From: Rhodoblastus sp963736175
GTDB lineage: Bacteria; Pseudomonadota; Alphaproteobacteria; Rhizobiales; Beijerinckiaceae
Direction of reading: 5' to 3'
Assembly: GCA_963736175.1 (NCBI GenBank)
Contig: CAVTNU010000005.1
Location: forward strand, 248,001-312,000
DNA length: 64,000 bases
Part shown: positions 43,589 through 51,522 of the stretch, one piece after another
How the letters are laid out: every line of letters starts with the position of its first letter
Position numbering within the stretch: the stretch's first letter is position 1
Notes under the pieces: generated by a model
What the model saw: only the letters and a program-made list of their open reading frames with translations
Told to the model about the DNA's origin: nothing
Database searches by the model: none
Program-made: the position numbers and the translations under genes

Positions 43589-44656
43589 ATGAGTATAAAC
43601 GCCATCTCCACGTCGAGCATCTACAGCGTCTTGCAACAGACCGTCATGCGGCTGCAAAACCAGATGCAGACGGTGCAAACCGAATCCACCACCGGCCAGC
43701 TCGCCGACATCGGCCTGTCGCTTGGCGCGCAGACCGGCCAAGACGTGGCGTTGCATCAACAGCTCAACGATATCACAGCGATTCAAGGCACGAACGCCAT
43801 CGTCACGACGCAATTGTCGACGGCGGCCGACGCCTTGACGAGCCTGTCGAGCTCATCGAGTTCGTTCCTCGCCACGCTTGTCACCGCGCAATCCTCGGCG
43901 CCGGGTTCGTCCGGCGCGATCAGCGCGCAGACGCAGGCGGCGAGCAATTTGAGCGCGTTGACCGCCGGCTTGAACACGCAAGTCGGCGATCAATATATTT
44001 TCGGCGGCGTCAACTCCGGCGTCGCGCCGATGACGACCTATCAGCAGACGCCGTCGAGCGCGGCGCAAACGGCTTTCAACGCGGCGTTCCAGGTCGCTTT
44101 CGGCATGGCGCCGAGCGATCCGGCCGTCAACACGATCAGCGCCTCGGCGATGACGTCGTTCCTGTCCAACCAGTTCGCCGCGCAATTCACCGGCGCGTCC
44201 TGGACGTCCAACTGGTCCGCCGCCTCCGACACGCCGACGACGAGCCGCATCGCGCAAAGTCAGACGACCCCGACGTCGGTCAGCGCCAATCAGCCGGCGT
44301 TCCAGCAATTGACGCAGGCCTATACGATGGTCAGCGAACTGGGCGGCCTCAATCTGAACGCAACGACGTACCAGGCCGTGATGGGCGCCGCGACGACGTT
44401 GATCAATACGGCCAACAATTCGCTGACCAATTTGCAGACGTCTGTCGGCGTCATGCAAGAGAACGTCAAGAACGCCAATAGCGCGCTGTCGCTGCAATCC
44501 AATGTGCTGACGACGCAGATCGGCAACTTCGAGAACGTCAACAGCTACGATGTCGCCTCGCAGGTTTCCGCGCTGTCGACGCAGCTCCAGACCGCCTATT
44601 CGCTGACCTCGCAAATCAACTCGCTGAGCCTTGTCAAATTCCTCCCTGTTGGCTGA
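43589..44656 (+). CDS. flgL: Hook-filament junction protein FlgL (HAP3)
   Basis: A 355-residue flagellin-like protein, two bases after flgK. The start SINAISTSSIYSVLQQTVMR and TESTTGQLADIGLSLGAQTG are typical of alphaproteobacterial FlgL, and DQYIFGGVNSGVAPMTTYQQ marks the family. The C-terminal helix pairs with the N-terminal one as in flagellin. It links the hook to the filament. Confidence 0.92.
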   Translation: MSINAISTSSIYSVLQQTVMRLQNQMQTVQTESTTGQLADIGLSLGAQTGQDVALHQQLNDITAIQGTNAIVTTQLSTAADALTSLSSSSSSFLATLVTAQSSAPGSSGAISAQTQAASNLSALTAGLNTQVGDQYIFGGVNSGVAPMTTYQQTPSSAAQTAFNAAFQVAFGMAPSDPAVNTISASAMTSFLSNQFAAQFTGASWTSNWSAASDTPTTSRIAQSQTTPTSVSANQPAFQQLTQAYTMVSELGGLNLNATTYQAVMGAATTLINTANNSLTNLQTSVGVMQENVKNANSALSLQSNVLTTQIGNFENVNSYDVASQVSALSTQLQTAYSLTSQINSLSLVKFLPVG

Positions 44657-44670
44657 ACCTGGAATAGAAC

Positions 44671-45018
44671 ATGTATCAATTTAGCTACGCAGAAGTCGTC
44701 GACGATTCACCCCAGGAAATGCGCGCGCGTGAGTTTAACGCGCTCGCGCACGCCGTGGATATGCTCAAGGCGTCCGAAAGCGCCGGCGCCCAATCCAATC
44801 AGGCGCGCGAAGCCCTGACCTTTCTGCGCCGCCTCTGGTCGATTTTCCTCGACGATCTGTCGACCGACGGCAACGAATTGCCGGACAATTTGCGGGCGGA
44901 GCTGATCTCCATCGGCATATGGATCATGAAAGAAGTCGAGCGCATCCGCGCCAACCAAAGCAATTCCCTTGCGGACCTGATCGAAATCAACGAAATCATC
45001 CGTGACGGACTGCGGTGA
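44671..45018 (+). CDS. flaF: Flagellin regulator FlaF
   Basis: A 115-residue protein (MYQFSYAEVVDDSPQEMRARE...) of the FlaF family. In Caulobacter and rhizobia FlaF is needed for flagellin secretion and works against FlbT. The central region LWSIFLDDLSTDGNELPDNLR and ISIGIWIMKEVERIR are typical. It is followed directly by flbT, as expected. Confidence 0.92.
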   Translation: MYQFSYAEVVDDSPQEMRAREFNALAHAVDMLKASESAGAQSNQAREALTFLRRLWSIFLDDLSTDGNELPDNLRAELISIGIWIMKEVERIRANQSNSLADLIEINEIIRDGLR

Positions 45019-45025
45019 GGGGCGA

Positions 45026-45427
45026 ATGATCATCAAATTGCGCGCAGGCGAAAAGCTTTATTTGAACGGCGCCGTGATCAAGGCGGACCGCAAGGTCGTC
45101 GTGGAATTGCTCAACGACGCGACGTTCCTGCTCGAGACCCATATCATGCAGCCGGAGGACGCCTCAACGCCGCTGCGTCAGCTCTATTTCGTCCTGCAGA
45201 TGCAACTGATGGACAGCGCCGGCGCCGCCAATGCGCGCAAGCTCTTCCAGTCGATGCTGAACGCGACGCTAGCCGCGTTCGCGGGCACAAAAGTTTCGGA
45301 AGGCCTCGACATCGCGGCGAAAATGGTCGCCGAAAACAGGCTTTTCGATGCGTTGAAGACGGTTCGAGCCCTGTTTCCGCTCGAAGCCGAGATCATGTCG
45401 AACGCCGCCAAATCCAGGGCGGCCTGA
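45026..45427 (+). CDS. flbT: Flagellin mRNA regulator FlbT
   Basis: A 133-residue FlbT. ATG 45026 (MIIKLRAGEKLYLNGAVI) is chosen over an in-frame GTG at 45002 because GAGGGGCG precedes it and the family starts here. FlbT binds the flagellin mRNA leader and represses its translation until the hook is complete. FLLETHIMQPEDASTPLRQLYF is typical of the family. Confidence 0.93.
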   Translation: MIIKLRAGEKLYLNGAVIKADRKVVVELLNDATFLLETHIMQPEDASTPLRQLYFVLQMQLMDSAGAANARKLFQSMLNATLAAFAGTKVSEGLDIAAKMVAENRLFDALKTVRALFPLEAEIMSNAAKSRAA

Positions 45428-45438
45428 GGGAGATCACT

Positions 45439-45864
45439 ATGGCGACCACACCAACCGTTGGGACGGCGACCCAAACAGCAGCGACCACCGCGGCGAGCGC
45501 CGCGTCCGCGAGCGCTAACGCGCTGGCGACGCAAGGGCTGAACTACAACCAGTTCCTGCAGTTGCTGATGACCGAGATGCAGAATCAGGATCCCACCCAG
45601 CCGATGGACCCGACCTCGCAATTGACGCAGCTGGCCTCGTTCTCCGCCGTCGAACAGCAGGTGCAGACCAATTCGACGCTGACTTCGATGCTCACGAATT
45701 CCTACCTTTCGCAGGCAGAGTCGGCGATCGGCCATACCGTCACCTCGTCCGACGGCACGGTCAGCGGCACGGTCTCATCGGTCACCGTCAGTTCGTCCGG
45801 CCCGGTCGCCAATCTGACCAACGGCCAGACATTGGCGATTGGCTCGGGCGTCACCATCTCGTAA
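45439..45864 (+). CDS. flgD: Hook-capping protein FlgD (short alphaproteobacterial form)
   Basis: A 141-residue FlgD. The conserved N-terminal block is NYNQFLQLLMTEMQNQDPTQ, then PMDPTSQLTQLASFSAVEQQ. The C-terminal Fn3/Tudor-like part is short compared with enterobacterial FlgD (about 230 residues), as usual in rhizobia. It forms the scaffold on which FlgE polymerises. Confidence 0.93.
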   Translation: MATTPTVGTATQTAATTAASAASASANALATQGLNYNQFLQLLMTEMQNQDPTQPMDPTSQLTQLASFSAVEQQVQTNSTLTSMLTNSYLSQAESAIGHTVTSSDGTVSGTVSSVTVSSSGPVANLTNGQTLAIGSGVTIS

Positions 45865-45971
45865 GAAACAAGGAGAAAGCGCCGCGAATTGGCCAAATTC
45901 GCGCCAAGGGTGGCGGACGGCGGCGCGCCGGGACTCCAGGATGATATTTCGCCGCGCGAAGAGCTGATTCG

Positions 45972-46238
45972 ATGAACGAAGCCGACGCGCTTGACATTAT
46001 CCATTCCGCGATATGGACGATCATCGTCGGCGCCGGACCGGCGGTCGGCGCGGCGATGGCGGTCGGCATCGTCATTGCGCTTTTTCAGGCGCTGACGCAA
46101 ATCCAGGAAATGACTCTCACTTTCGTTCCCAAGATCATCCTCGTCCTGGTTGTGCTCAGCCTTTCGGCGTCATTCATCGGCGCGCAAATATATACCTTCA
46201 CCGAACAGGTCTACAGCCGGGTCGAAAAGGGCTATTGA
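45972..46238 (+). CDS. fliQ: Flagellar export gate protein FliQ
   Basis: An 88-residue, two-segment membrane protein of the type III export gate. Typical sequence: GPAVGAAMAVGIVIALFQAL, then TQIQEMTLTFVPKIILVLVV. It assembles with FliP and FliR. The 107-base gap after flgD and the 179-base gap before flhA suggest extra regulatory signals around it. Confidence 0.95.
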   Translation: MNEADALDIIHSAIWTIIVGAGPAVGAAMAVGIVIALFQALTQIQEMTLTFVPKIILVLVVLSLSASFIGAQIYTFTEQVYSRVEKGY

Positions 46239-46342
46239 GCGCCGGGCGCGAGTTGTCGGAACTTCGCGGCTAAATCCGCCACCAGACGCTTCGCCGATTT
46301 CGACAAAACCAAAGTCGCATAGGCCGGCGCGCACAGCCCTGT

Positions 46343-46394
46343 TTGACGCGCTTCGCGTCAAGGGCAGTTTGACGCAAGCTGCATGACGCAAGCT
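46343..46394. repeat. Palindrome and tandem 11-base repeats between fliQ and flhA
   Basis: TTGACGCG-CTT-CGCGTCAA (46343-46361) is a perfect 8-base dyad. It is followed by two direct copies of TGACGCAAGCT (46370-46380 and 46384-46394), 14 bases apart. TGACGC thus occurs three times in one direction. No T-run follows the dyad, so a regulatory site is more likely than a terminator. Confidence 0.5.
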
Positions 46395-46417
46395 CCCGCT
46401 ATCGGTCGGTGGGAACA

Positions 46418-48514
46418 ATGTCTATGAGCAATACTATCGTCGCCGCGTCGACGCCAAAAGAAGCCAGATATGGGCGCGACGTCGCTTTCGCCGGCGGCAT
46501 TGTCCTCATCCTCTGCATATTTTTCCTGCCGATTCCGGCGATCCTGATCGATTTCGGCCTGGCCGTTTCAATCGCGCTATCCGTGCTGATCCTCATGGTC
46601 TCGCTATGGATTCAGAAGCCGCTGGAATTCTCGGCGTTTCCAGTCATCCTGCTGGTCTCCACGATGCTGCGCCTGGCGCTGAACATCGCGACGACGCGTT
46701 TGATTCTGACCCATGGCGCGGAGGGCGTCACCGCCGCCGGCTATATCATCGGCGGCTTCGCCCGACTGGTGATGGGCGGCGACTTCATGATCGGCCTCGT
46801 CGTTTTCGCCATTCTGATCACGGTGAACTTTCTCGTGATCACCAAAGGCGCGACGCGTATCGCCGAAGTTGGCGCGCGTTTCACCCTCGACGCCATTCCC
46901 GGCAAGCAGATGGCGATCGACGCCGATCTCAACGCCGGCCTGATCAATGAGAAAGACGCGCAGCGCCGCCGCCATGAGTTGGAGGAGGAAAGCTCCTTTT
47001 TCGGCGCTATGGACGGCGCCTCGAAATTCGTGCGCGGCGACGCCATCGCCGGCCTGATCATTCTCGCCGTCAACATTTTCGGCGGCATCGTGATCGGCGT
47101 GACCCGCCATGGCCTGTCGCTGGCGGACGCCTCCGACGTCTACACCAAACTGTCGGTCGGCGACGGCCTCGTATCGCAGATTCCCGCGCTGATCGTCTCG
47201 CTTGCTTCAGGCCTGCTGGTGTCGAAAGGCGGAACGCGCGGCTCGACCGAACGCGCCGTGCTCGATCAGCTTGGACGCTACCCCAAGGCCCTTTATGTCT
47301 GCGCGGCATTGCTGCTGATGCTAGGCACCGTGCCGTTGCTGCCGTTCTTCCCCTTCGCGGTTCTCAGCGCGCTGATGGCGTTCCTCGCCCGCGAAATTCC
47401 GCGCAAGCTGGCGATCGAAGAGGCCGCCGAAAAAGAACGCCTTCGCGTCCAGGAGGCTCAGGCGCAATCGGAAGCCAAGCAGTCGATCAAGGAATCGCTG
47501 AAGACCCATGAAGTCGAGCTGGTTCTGGGCAAGCAGTTGAGCGCCAAGCTGGCGGCCTCGCAAGGCGAGCTCACGACGCGCGTTGCGCGCATGCGCCGCA
47601 AGTTCGCCATGCAATACGGCTTCGTCGTGCCGGAAATAAAACTGTCCGACAGCCTGTCGACGCCGGCGAAATGCTACCAGATCAAAATTCACGGCGCCGT
47701 TGTCGCGACGCAGGAAGTTCGCATCGGCGAGTTCCTTGTCATCAACGGCGACGGCCGCAAGCCCGACGTGCCGGGCGAGGAAACGCGCGAGCCGGCGTTC
47801 GGCATGAAGGCCTACTCGATCTCCGAAGCCTTCGTCGCCGAAGCCAAGCGCGCCGGTTTCAACCCCATCGACAATATGTCGGTGTTGCTGACGCATCTCA
47901 GCGAGGTCATTCGCAACAATCTGGCGCAATTGCTTTCCTACAAGGACATGCGCGCGCTGTTCGACCGGCTCGGCCCGGAATACAAGAGGCTTCTGGACGA
48001 CATCAGTCCGTCGCAGATCTCCTACTCCGGGCTGCAGGCGGTACTGAAATTGCTGCTCGCCGAACGCATTTCGATCCGCAATCTGCACCTCATTCTCGAA
48101 GCCATCGCCGAAATCGCCCCGCACGCGCGGCGCGCGGAACAAATCGTCGAGCATGTGCGCACGCGCATGGCCCAGCAGATTTGCGGCGACCTGACCCAAG
48201 GCGGCGTGCTCAACGTCCTGCGGCTCGGCAACCGCTGGGAGCTGGTGTTTCACCAGAGCCTGAAACGCGACGCTAAAGGCGACGTGGTCGAATTCGACAT
48301 CGAGCCGCGTCTGGTCGAGGAATTCAGCGAGGAGACGTCGAAGGTCATCAGGCGGCATATGGACGCCGGCCTCCAATTCGTTCTGGTTACCGCGCCCGAA
48401 GCGCGCCCCTACGTCCGCATGATCATAGAAAGATTGTTCGCAACCCTACCGGTGCTGTCGCATCTCGAGCTGGCGCGCGGCATCGAAATCAATTCGCTGG
48501 GGACCGTTTCTTGA
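46418..48514 (+). CDS. flhA: Flagellar export gate protein FlhA
   Basis: A 698-residue protein with about eight transmembrane segments in the first 330 residues and a large cytoplasmic domain that docks export chaperones. The FHIPEP region holds SLWIQKPLEFSAFPVILLVS and TKGATRIAEVGARFTLDAIP, then GKQMAIDADLNAGLI. Starts at GTG 46409, ATG 46418 and ATG 46424 are possible, and 46418 is a compromise. The stop overlaps the fliR start (TTGA). Confidence 0.95.
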   Translation: MSMSNTIVAASTPKEARYGRDVAFAGGIVLILCIFFLPIPAILIDFGLAVSIALSVLILMVSLWIQKPLEFSAFPVILLVSTMLRLALNIATTRLILTHGAEGVTAAGYIIGGFARLVMGGDFMIGLVVFAILITVNFLVITKGATRIAEVGARFTLDAIPGKQMAIDADLNAGLINEKDAQRRRHELEEESSFFGAMDGASKFVRGDAIAGLIILAVNIFGGIVIGVTRHGLSLADASDVYTKLSVGDGLVSQIPALIVSLASGLLVSKGGTRGSTERAVLDQLGRYPKALYVCAALLLMLGTVPLLPFFPFAVLSALMAFLAREIPRKLAIEEAAEKERLRVQEAQAQSEAKQSIKESLKTHEVELVLGKQLSAKLAASQGELTTRVARMRRKFAMQYGFVVPEIKLSDSLSTPAKCYQIKIHGAVVATQEVRIGEFLVINGDGRKPDVPGEETREPAFGMKAYSISEAFVAEAKRAGFNPIDNMSVLLTHLSEVIRNNLAQLLSYKDMRALFDRLGPEYKRLLDDISPSQISYSGLQAVLKLLLAERISIRNLHLILEAIAEIAPHARRAEQIVEHVRTRMAQQICGDLTQGGVLNVLRLGNRWELVFHQSLKRDAKGDVVEFDIEPRLVEEFSEETSKVIRRHMDAGLQFVLVTAPEARPYVRMIIERLFATLPVLSHLELARGIEINSLGTVS

Positions 48515-49260
48515 TCGAGGCGACATCCGCCCTGACGGCGACGACATTCGTGCTCTTTTGCCGGATCGGCGCCTGCATGATGCTGATGCCCGGCATATCG
48601 AGTCCGCGCGTTCCGGCAAGGATCCGGTTGTTTATCGCGATCGCCGTAACGCTGGCGCTGGCCCCTATGCTGCTGCACGACACGCCGTTGCTGGCCACCG
48701 ATCTGCTGACGATGACCCGCACCGTGCTCGCCGAACTCGCGATCGGCGGCCTGATCGGACTGATGGGGCGGCTATTCTTTCTGGCGCTTGAAACATTCGC
48801 CATGTCGGCCGCCATGAACATCGGCCTCGGCAATCCGTTCGGCGCGCCGATCGACGAGGGCGAACCGCTGCCGCCGATCGCCAACCTCATCACGCTCGCG
48901 GCCACCTGCCTCATCTTCATCACCAATTTGCACTGGGAAATCATCCGCGGGTTGGTGGCGTCCTATTCGGTAATTCCGCTCGGCGCCGATTTTTCCTCGC
49001 GCTACGCGCTCAATCAAACCGCCGATATCCTGACGCGAAGCTTTCTGTTGTCGCTGCGCATATGCAGTCCGTTCATCATTTATGCGATATTTGTCAATTT
49101 CGCCATCGGCGTGTTGAATCGTCTGACGCCCAACATTCCGATCTTCTTCATCTCCGGTCCGTTTATCATCGCCGGCGGCTTGTTCCTGCTCTATGCGGTT
49201 TTCGGACCGATGGTCCAGGCCTTCCTGCAAGACTTTTCCCTTTGGCTGATGCGTGGTTGA
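48511..49260 (+). CDS. fliR: Flagellar export gate protein FliR
   Basis: A 249-residue polytopic protein. FVLFCRIGACMMLMPGISSP, ARIRLFIAIAVTLALAPML and LALETFAMSAAMNIGLGNPF are typical FliR segments. The start TTG 48511 overlaps the flhA stop, so it is translationally coupled. With FliP and FliQ it forms the export gate of the basal body. Confidence 0.93.
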   Translation: MIEATSALTATTFVLFCRIGACMMLMPGISSPRVPARIRLFIAIAVTLALAPMLLHDTPLLATDLLTMTRTVLAELAIGGLIGLMGRLFFLALETFAMSAAMNIGLGNPFGAPIDEGEPLPPIANLITLAATCLIFITNLHWEIIRGLVASYSVIPLGADFSSRYALNQTADILTRSFLLSLRICSPFIIYAIFVNFAIGVLNRLTPNIPIFFISGPFIIAGGLFLLYAVFGPMVQAFLQDFSLWLMRG

Positions 49261-49262
49261 AC

Positions 49263-49661
49263 ATGGAACAGAAAAAGAAAAATCTGTCGCGACTGCTATC
49301 GGTGCAAAAGCAGATGCAACAGGTGGCGGAAGTTCGATTGGCGACGATACGCGCGCGGCAAGCCGCCGTCGACGAAGCGCAACGCGACATCTACGAGGTG
49401 CTGAATGGCGATGGCGGCCTCGACCCGCTGGTCGCCGGCATGGCGATGCGGCGCCTGCGTTACAACGGCAAGGAAAGCGCCGTGCTGGCGAACGCGGCGA
49501 ACGAGGGCGAGAAGGAAGTGCTTAAATGCGGCATGCGCAAAAAGATGCTGGAAAAAGCTGTCGATAAGGCTTCGCACGCGCAACAGCGCAAGGAAGAGCG
49601 CATGACCCTGCTCGACATCGGCGACGTGCTCGGCGCGAAAGGCGGCGACAGCCTCCGGTAA
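49263..49661 (+). CDS. FliJ-like coiled-coil protein of the flagellar locus
   Basis: A 132-residue, strongly charged helical protein starting MEQKKKNLSRLLSVQKQMQQ at ATG 49263, two bases after fliR. The first 60 residues and the region MRKKMLEKAVDKASHAQQRK look like coiled coils. Size, charge and position suggest a FliJ-type export chaperone or stalk protein, but similarity to known FliJ is weak by eye. It may be specific to rhizobial flagella. Confidence 0.6.
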   Translation: MEQKKKNLSRLLSVQKQMQQVAEVRLATIRARQAAVDEAQRDIYEVLNGDGGLDPLVAGMAMRRLRYNGKESAVLANAANEGEKEVLKCGMRKKMLEKAVDKASHAQQRKEERMTLLDIGDVLGAKGGDSLR

Positions 49662-49715
49662 GCTTGCGGCGCCAAAGTGGTCGGGAGCGTTGTTCATCCA
49701 AAAACCCAAACGGCC

Positions 49716-50246
49716 ATGGCGATCGATCCTGCCTCCGACATCATTCTCGACGTAGCCCGCGCCGCGGACCCGCAAAAGGTCGCTGTGGCGACCAAACGCC
49801 TGAACGACCTGTCCGGCGTTGACGCGGCGAACGCCGATTTCGCCCAATCGCTCGGGACAGCTTCAGCGCGTCTGTCGAGCGCGGCGACGCCCGATGTCTC
49901 CTACAATAATCCGCAGGCGTGGACTTCGAAAATTCCTGCATCCGGCGACAAGGCCGCCAACGTCAAAGTCGGGCTGGAAAGCGTATTGATGAAATCCTTC
50001 GTCGACCAGCTGTTGCCTCACGACGCCGCCGAAGTCTTCGGACATGGCGTCGCCGGCGATGTTTGGAAATCCATGCTGTCGGACAAGATCGCCGCCGAAG
50101 TGGCCAAATCCGGCGCTCTGGGTCTGGATAAGAAGCTCTTCGCCACCCACCCGATGTTGTCGACGCACGCCGCCGCCGACATGGCGGCCGGAGCGGCGGC
50201 GGACGCCGGCCGGTTGCGCGCGTTGTCCGCAACGAAGAAATCTTAA
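49716..50246 (+). CDS. FlgJ-N/CheL-like rod-binding protein
   Basis: A 176-residue protein. ATG 49716 (MAIDPASDIILDVARAADPQ) is preferred over an in-frame upstream start because it matches the family opening. The block VLMKSFVDQLLPHDAAEVFGHG followed by VWKSMLSDKIAAEVAKSG is the rod-binding domain seen in the N-terminal half of FlgJ and in rhizobial CheL. No muramidase domain is present. It probably caps or helps assemble the rod. Confidence 0.75.
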   Translation: MAIDPASDIILDVARAADPQKVAVATKRLNDLSGVDAANADFAQSLGTASARLSSAATPDVSYNNPQAWTSKIPASGDKAANVKVGLESVLMKSFVDQLLPHDAAEVFGHGVAGDVWKSMLSDKIAAEVAKSGALGLDKKLFATHPMLSTHAAADMAAGAAADAGRLRALSATKKS

Positions 50247-50353
50247 CGCGGGAGCGCTGGTTGAATCGCCGAAGACGTCAGGTTTTCTCGGCAAGATGCG
50301 GTCTTTTGCGGCGATCATCGTCCCTTCGGCAGGAATTCAAGTCAGGCAGAACC

Positions 50354-50746
50354 ATGTACAGCACCAACGTCATAAACGCCCAGATGGCGTTCGCCGAACC
50401 TGCTTCCGATCAGATCGAAGCCCTGTATGAGGCCATCGAGCGCATCGAGGCGATTCTGGATCAGGAGACGGCGCTGCTGCGCCAGAACAAGGCGGCGAAC
50501 TTTCACGACTTCAATCTTCGCAAACGGCAAGGATTGCTGGAGCTCAACCGGACGGTTCGAGCGTTGAACGAAACAAAACTCCCGTCCGAGGGGCGCCAAC
50601 GCATCATGACGTTCAAGGCCAAACTTGAGGAAAACAGCAAATTGCTGCACAACCACCTCAAGGCGCTTGAGGAAATTTCGGTCATCGTCACGCGCGCCAT
50701 TCAGGATTCGGAATCGGACGGCACCTATTCATGTCGCGCCGGGTAA
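50354..50746 (+). CDS. FlgN-like flagellar chaperone
   Basis: A 130-residue helical protein starting at ATG 50354 (MYSTNVINAQMAFAEPASDQ). Its helical centre EALYEAIERIEAILDQETAL, HDFNLRKRQGLLELNRTVRA and the tail AKLEENSKLLHNHLKAL fit the FlgN family, chaperones of FlgK and FlgL. Position in the flagellar block supports this. Identity to FlgN is inferred from pattern only. Confidence 0.6.
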   Translation: MYSTNVINAQMAFAEPASDQIEALYEAIERIEAILDQETALLRQNKAANFHDFNLRKRQGLLELNRTVRALNETKLPSEGRQRIMTFKAKLEENSKLLHNHLKALEEISVIVTRAIQDSESDGTYSCRAG

Positions 50747-50853
50747 TGCGCCGGCGTGGACGCACGGACATACAGCGTTGCGGGATTTTTTCGGCAAGGC
50801 CATGCGCCAACCAGACGACACGAACGCCCTAACTCGACAATACCGGAAAGCCG

Positions 50854-51306
50854 ATGGTTAGAATCCTGATGATCGCCATTTGGGCAAGCCTCGTGACGGC
50901 GCTTTCGAGCTATGGCGCGGCGACCTGGATTGTCGCGCATCAAAACGCCGCCAAGGCCGAACCGGAGAAAGAAGCCATCGAGCTTAAAAAGACGCGCGTC
51001 ATCAACGTGCCGATCATCGCCGGAGGCATGTTGCAGGGCTATGTGATCGCTCAGTTCCTTTACGCCGTGAACGCCAAACAGCAACACCCCGACAGCCTGT
51101 CGCCTGACGCTTTCATTCTCGACAGCGCCTTCAAGATTCTCTATGGCGATGACAAGCTCGACTTCCGTCATCTTGAAAAATACGACATCAACAAGATGAC
51201 CCAGGATCTGCGCGCGATGGTCAACGACGAAATGCACGCCGACGTCGTCAAGGAAGTGCTGATCCAAGATTTCAGCTTCATGCCGAAGAACGAAACGCCC
51301 CGATAG
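50854..51306 (+). CDS. Membrane-anchored protein of the flagellar locus, FliL-like in shape
   Basis: A 150-residue protein with one N-terminal hydrophobic segment (about residues 3-28, ILMIAIWASLVTALSSYGAA) and a soluble domain with VINVPIIAGGMLQGYVIAQF and the tail KMTQDLRAMVNDEMHADVVK. This is the layout of FliL, which lies near the stator, and the domain sequence is loosely similar. It is not the canonical fliL. Conserved hypothetical in rhizobial flagellar clusters, function unknown. Confidence 0.5.
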   Translation: MVRILMIAIWASLVTALSSYGAATWIVAHQNAAKAEPEKEAIELKKTRVINVPIIAGGMLQGYVIAQFLYAVNAKQQHPDSLSPDAFILDSAFKILYGDDKLDFRHLEKYDINKMTQDLRAMVNDEMHADVVKEVLIQDFSFMPKNETPR

Positions 51307-51522
51307 GATTGGCGAAGAAGCTCGGCCGCCGGATCGGCGTCGTCAGTCCGTTCGAACAACCGGTTGAATTTGCGCGCGGCTTCGCCGTTGAGATCGGCTC
51401 CCGCCTCCGCAAGATCTTGAAATTTGGCGCCTTCCAGCTTGGCGCAAGGCCACCCCCTTACAACTTCTGCGTGCATGAATGTCGACCGCGAAAGATCGCG
51501 CGCGCTGTTCGGGGAGATTCCA
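51307..51522. other. Intergenic region before the globin-coupled receptor
   Basis: The 216 bases contain no gene I can support, although short frames are open on both strands. They end with GGGGAGA, a good ribosome site 7-8 bases before the receptor start. No clear promoter was seen. Confidence 0.35.
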
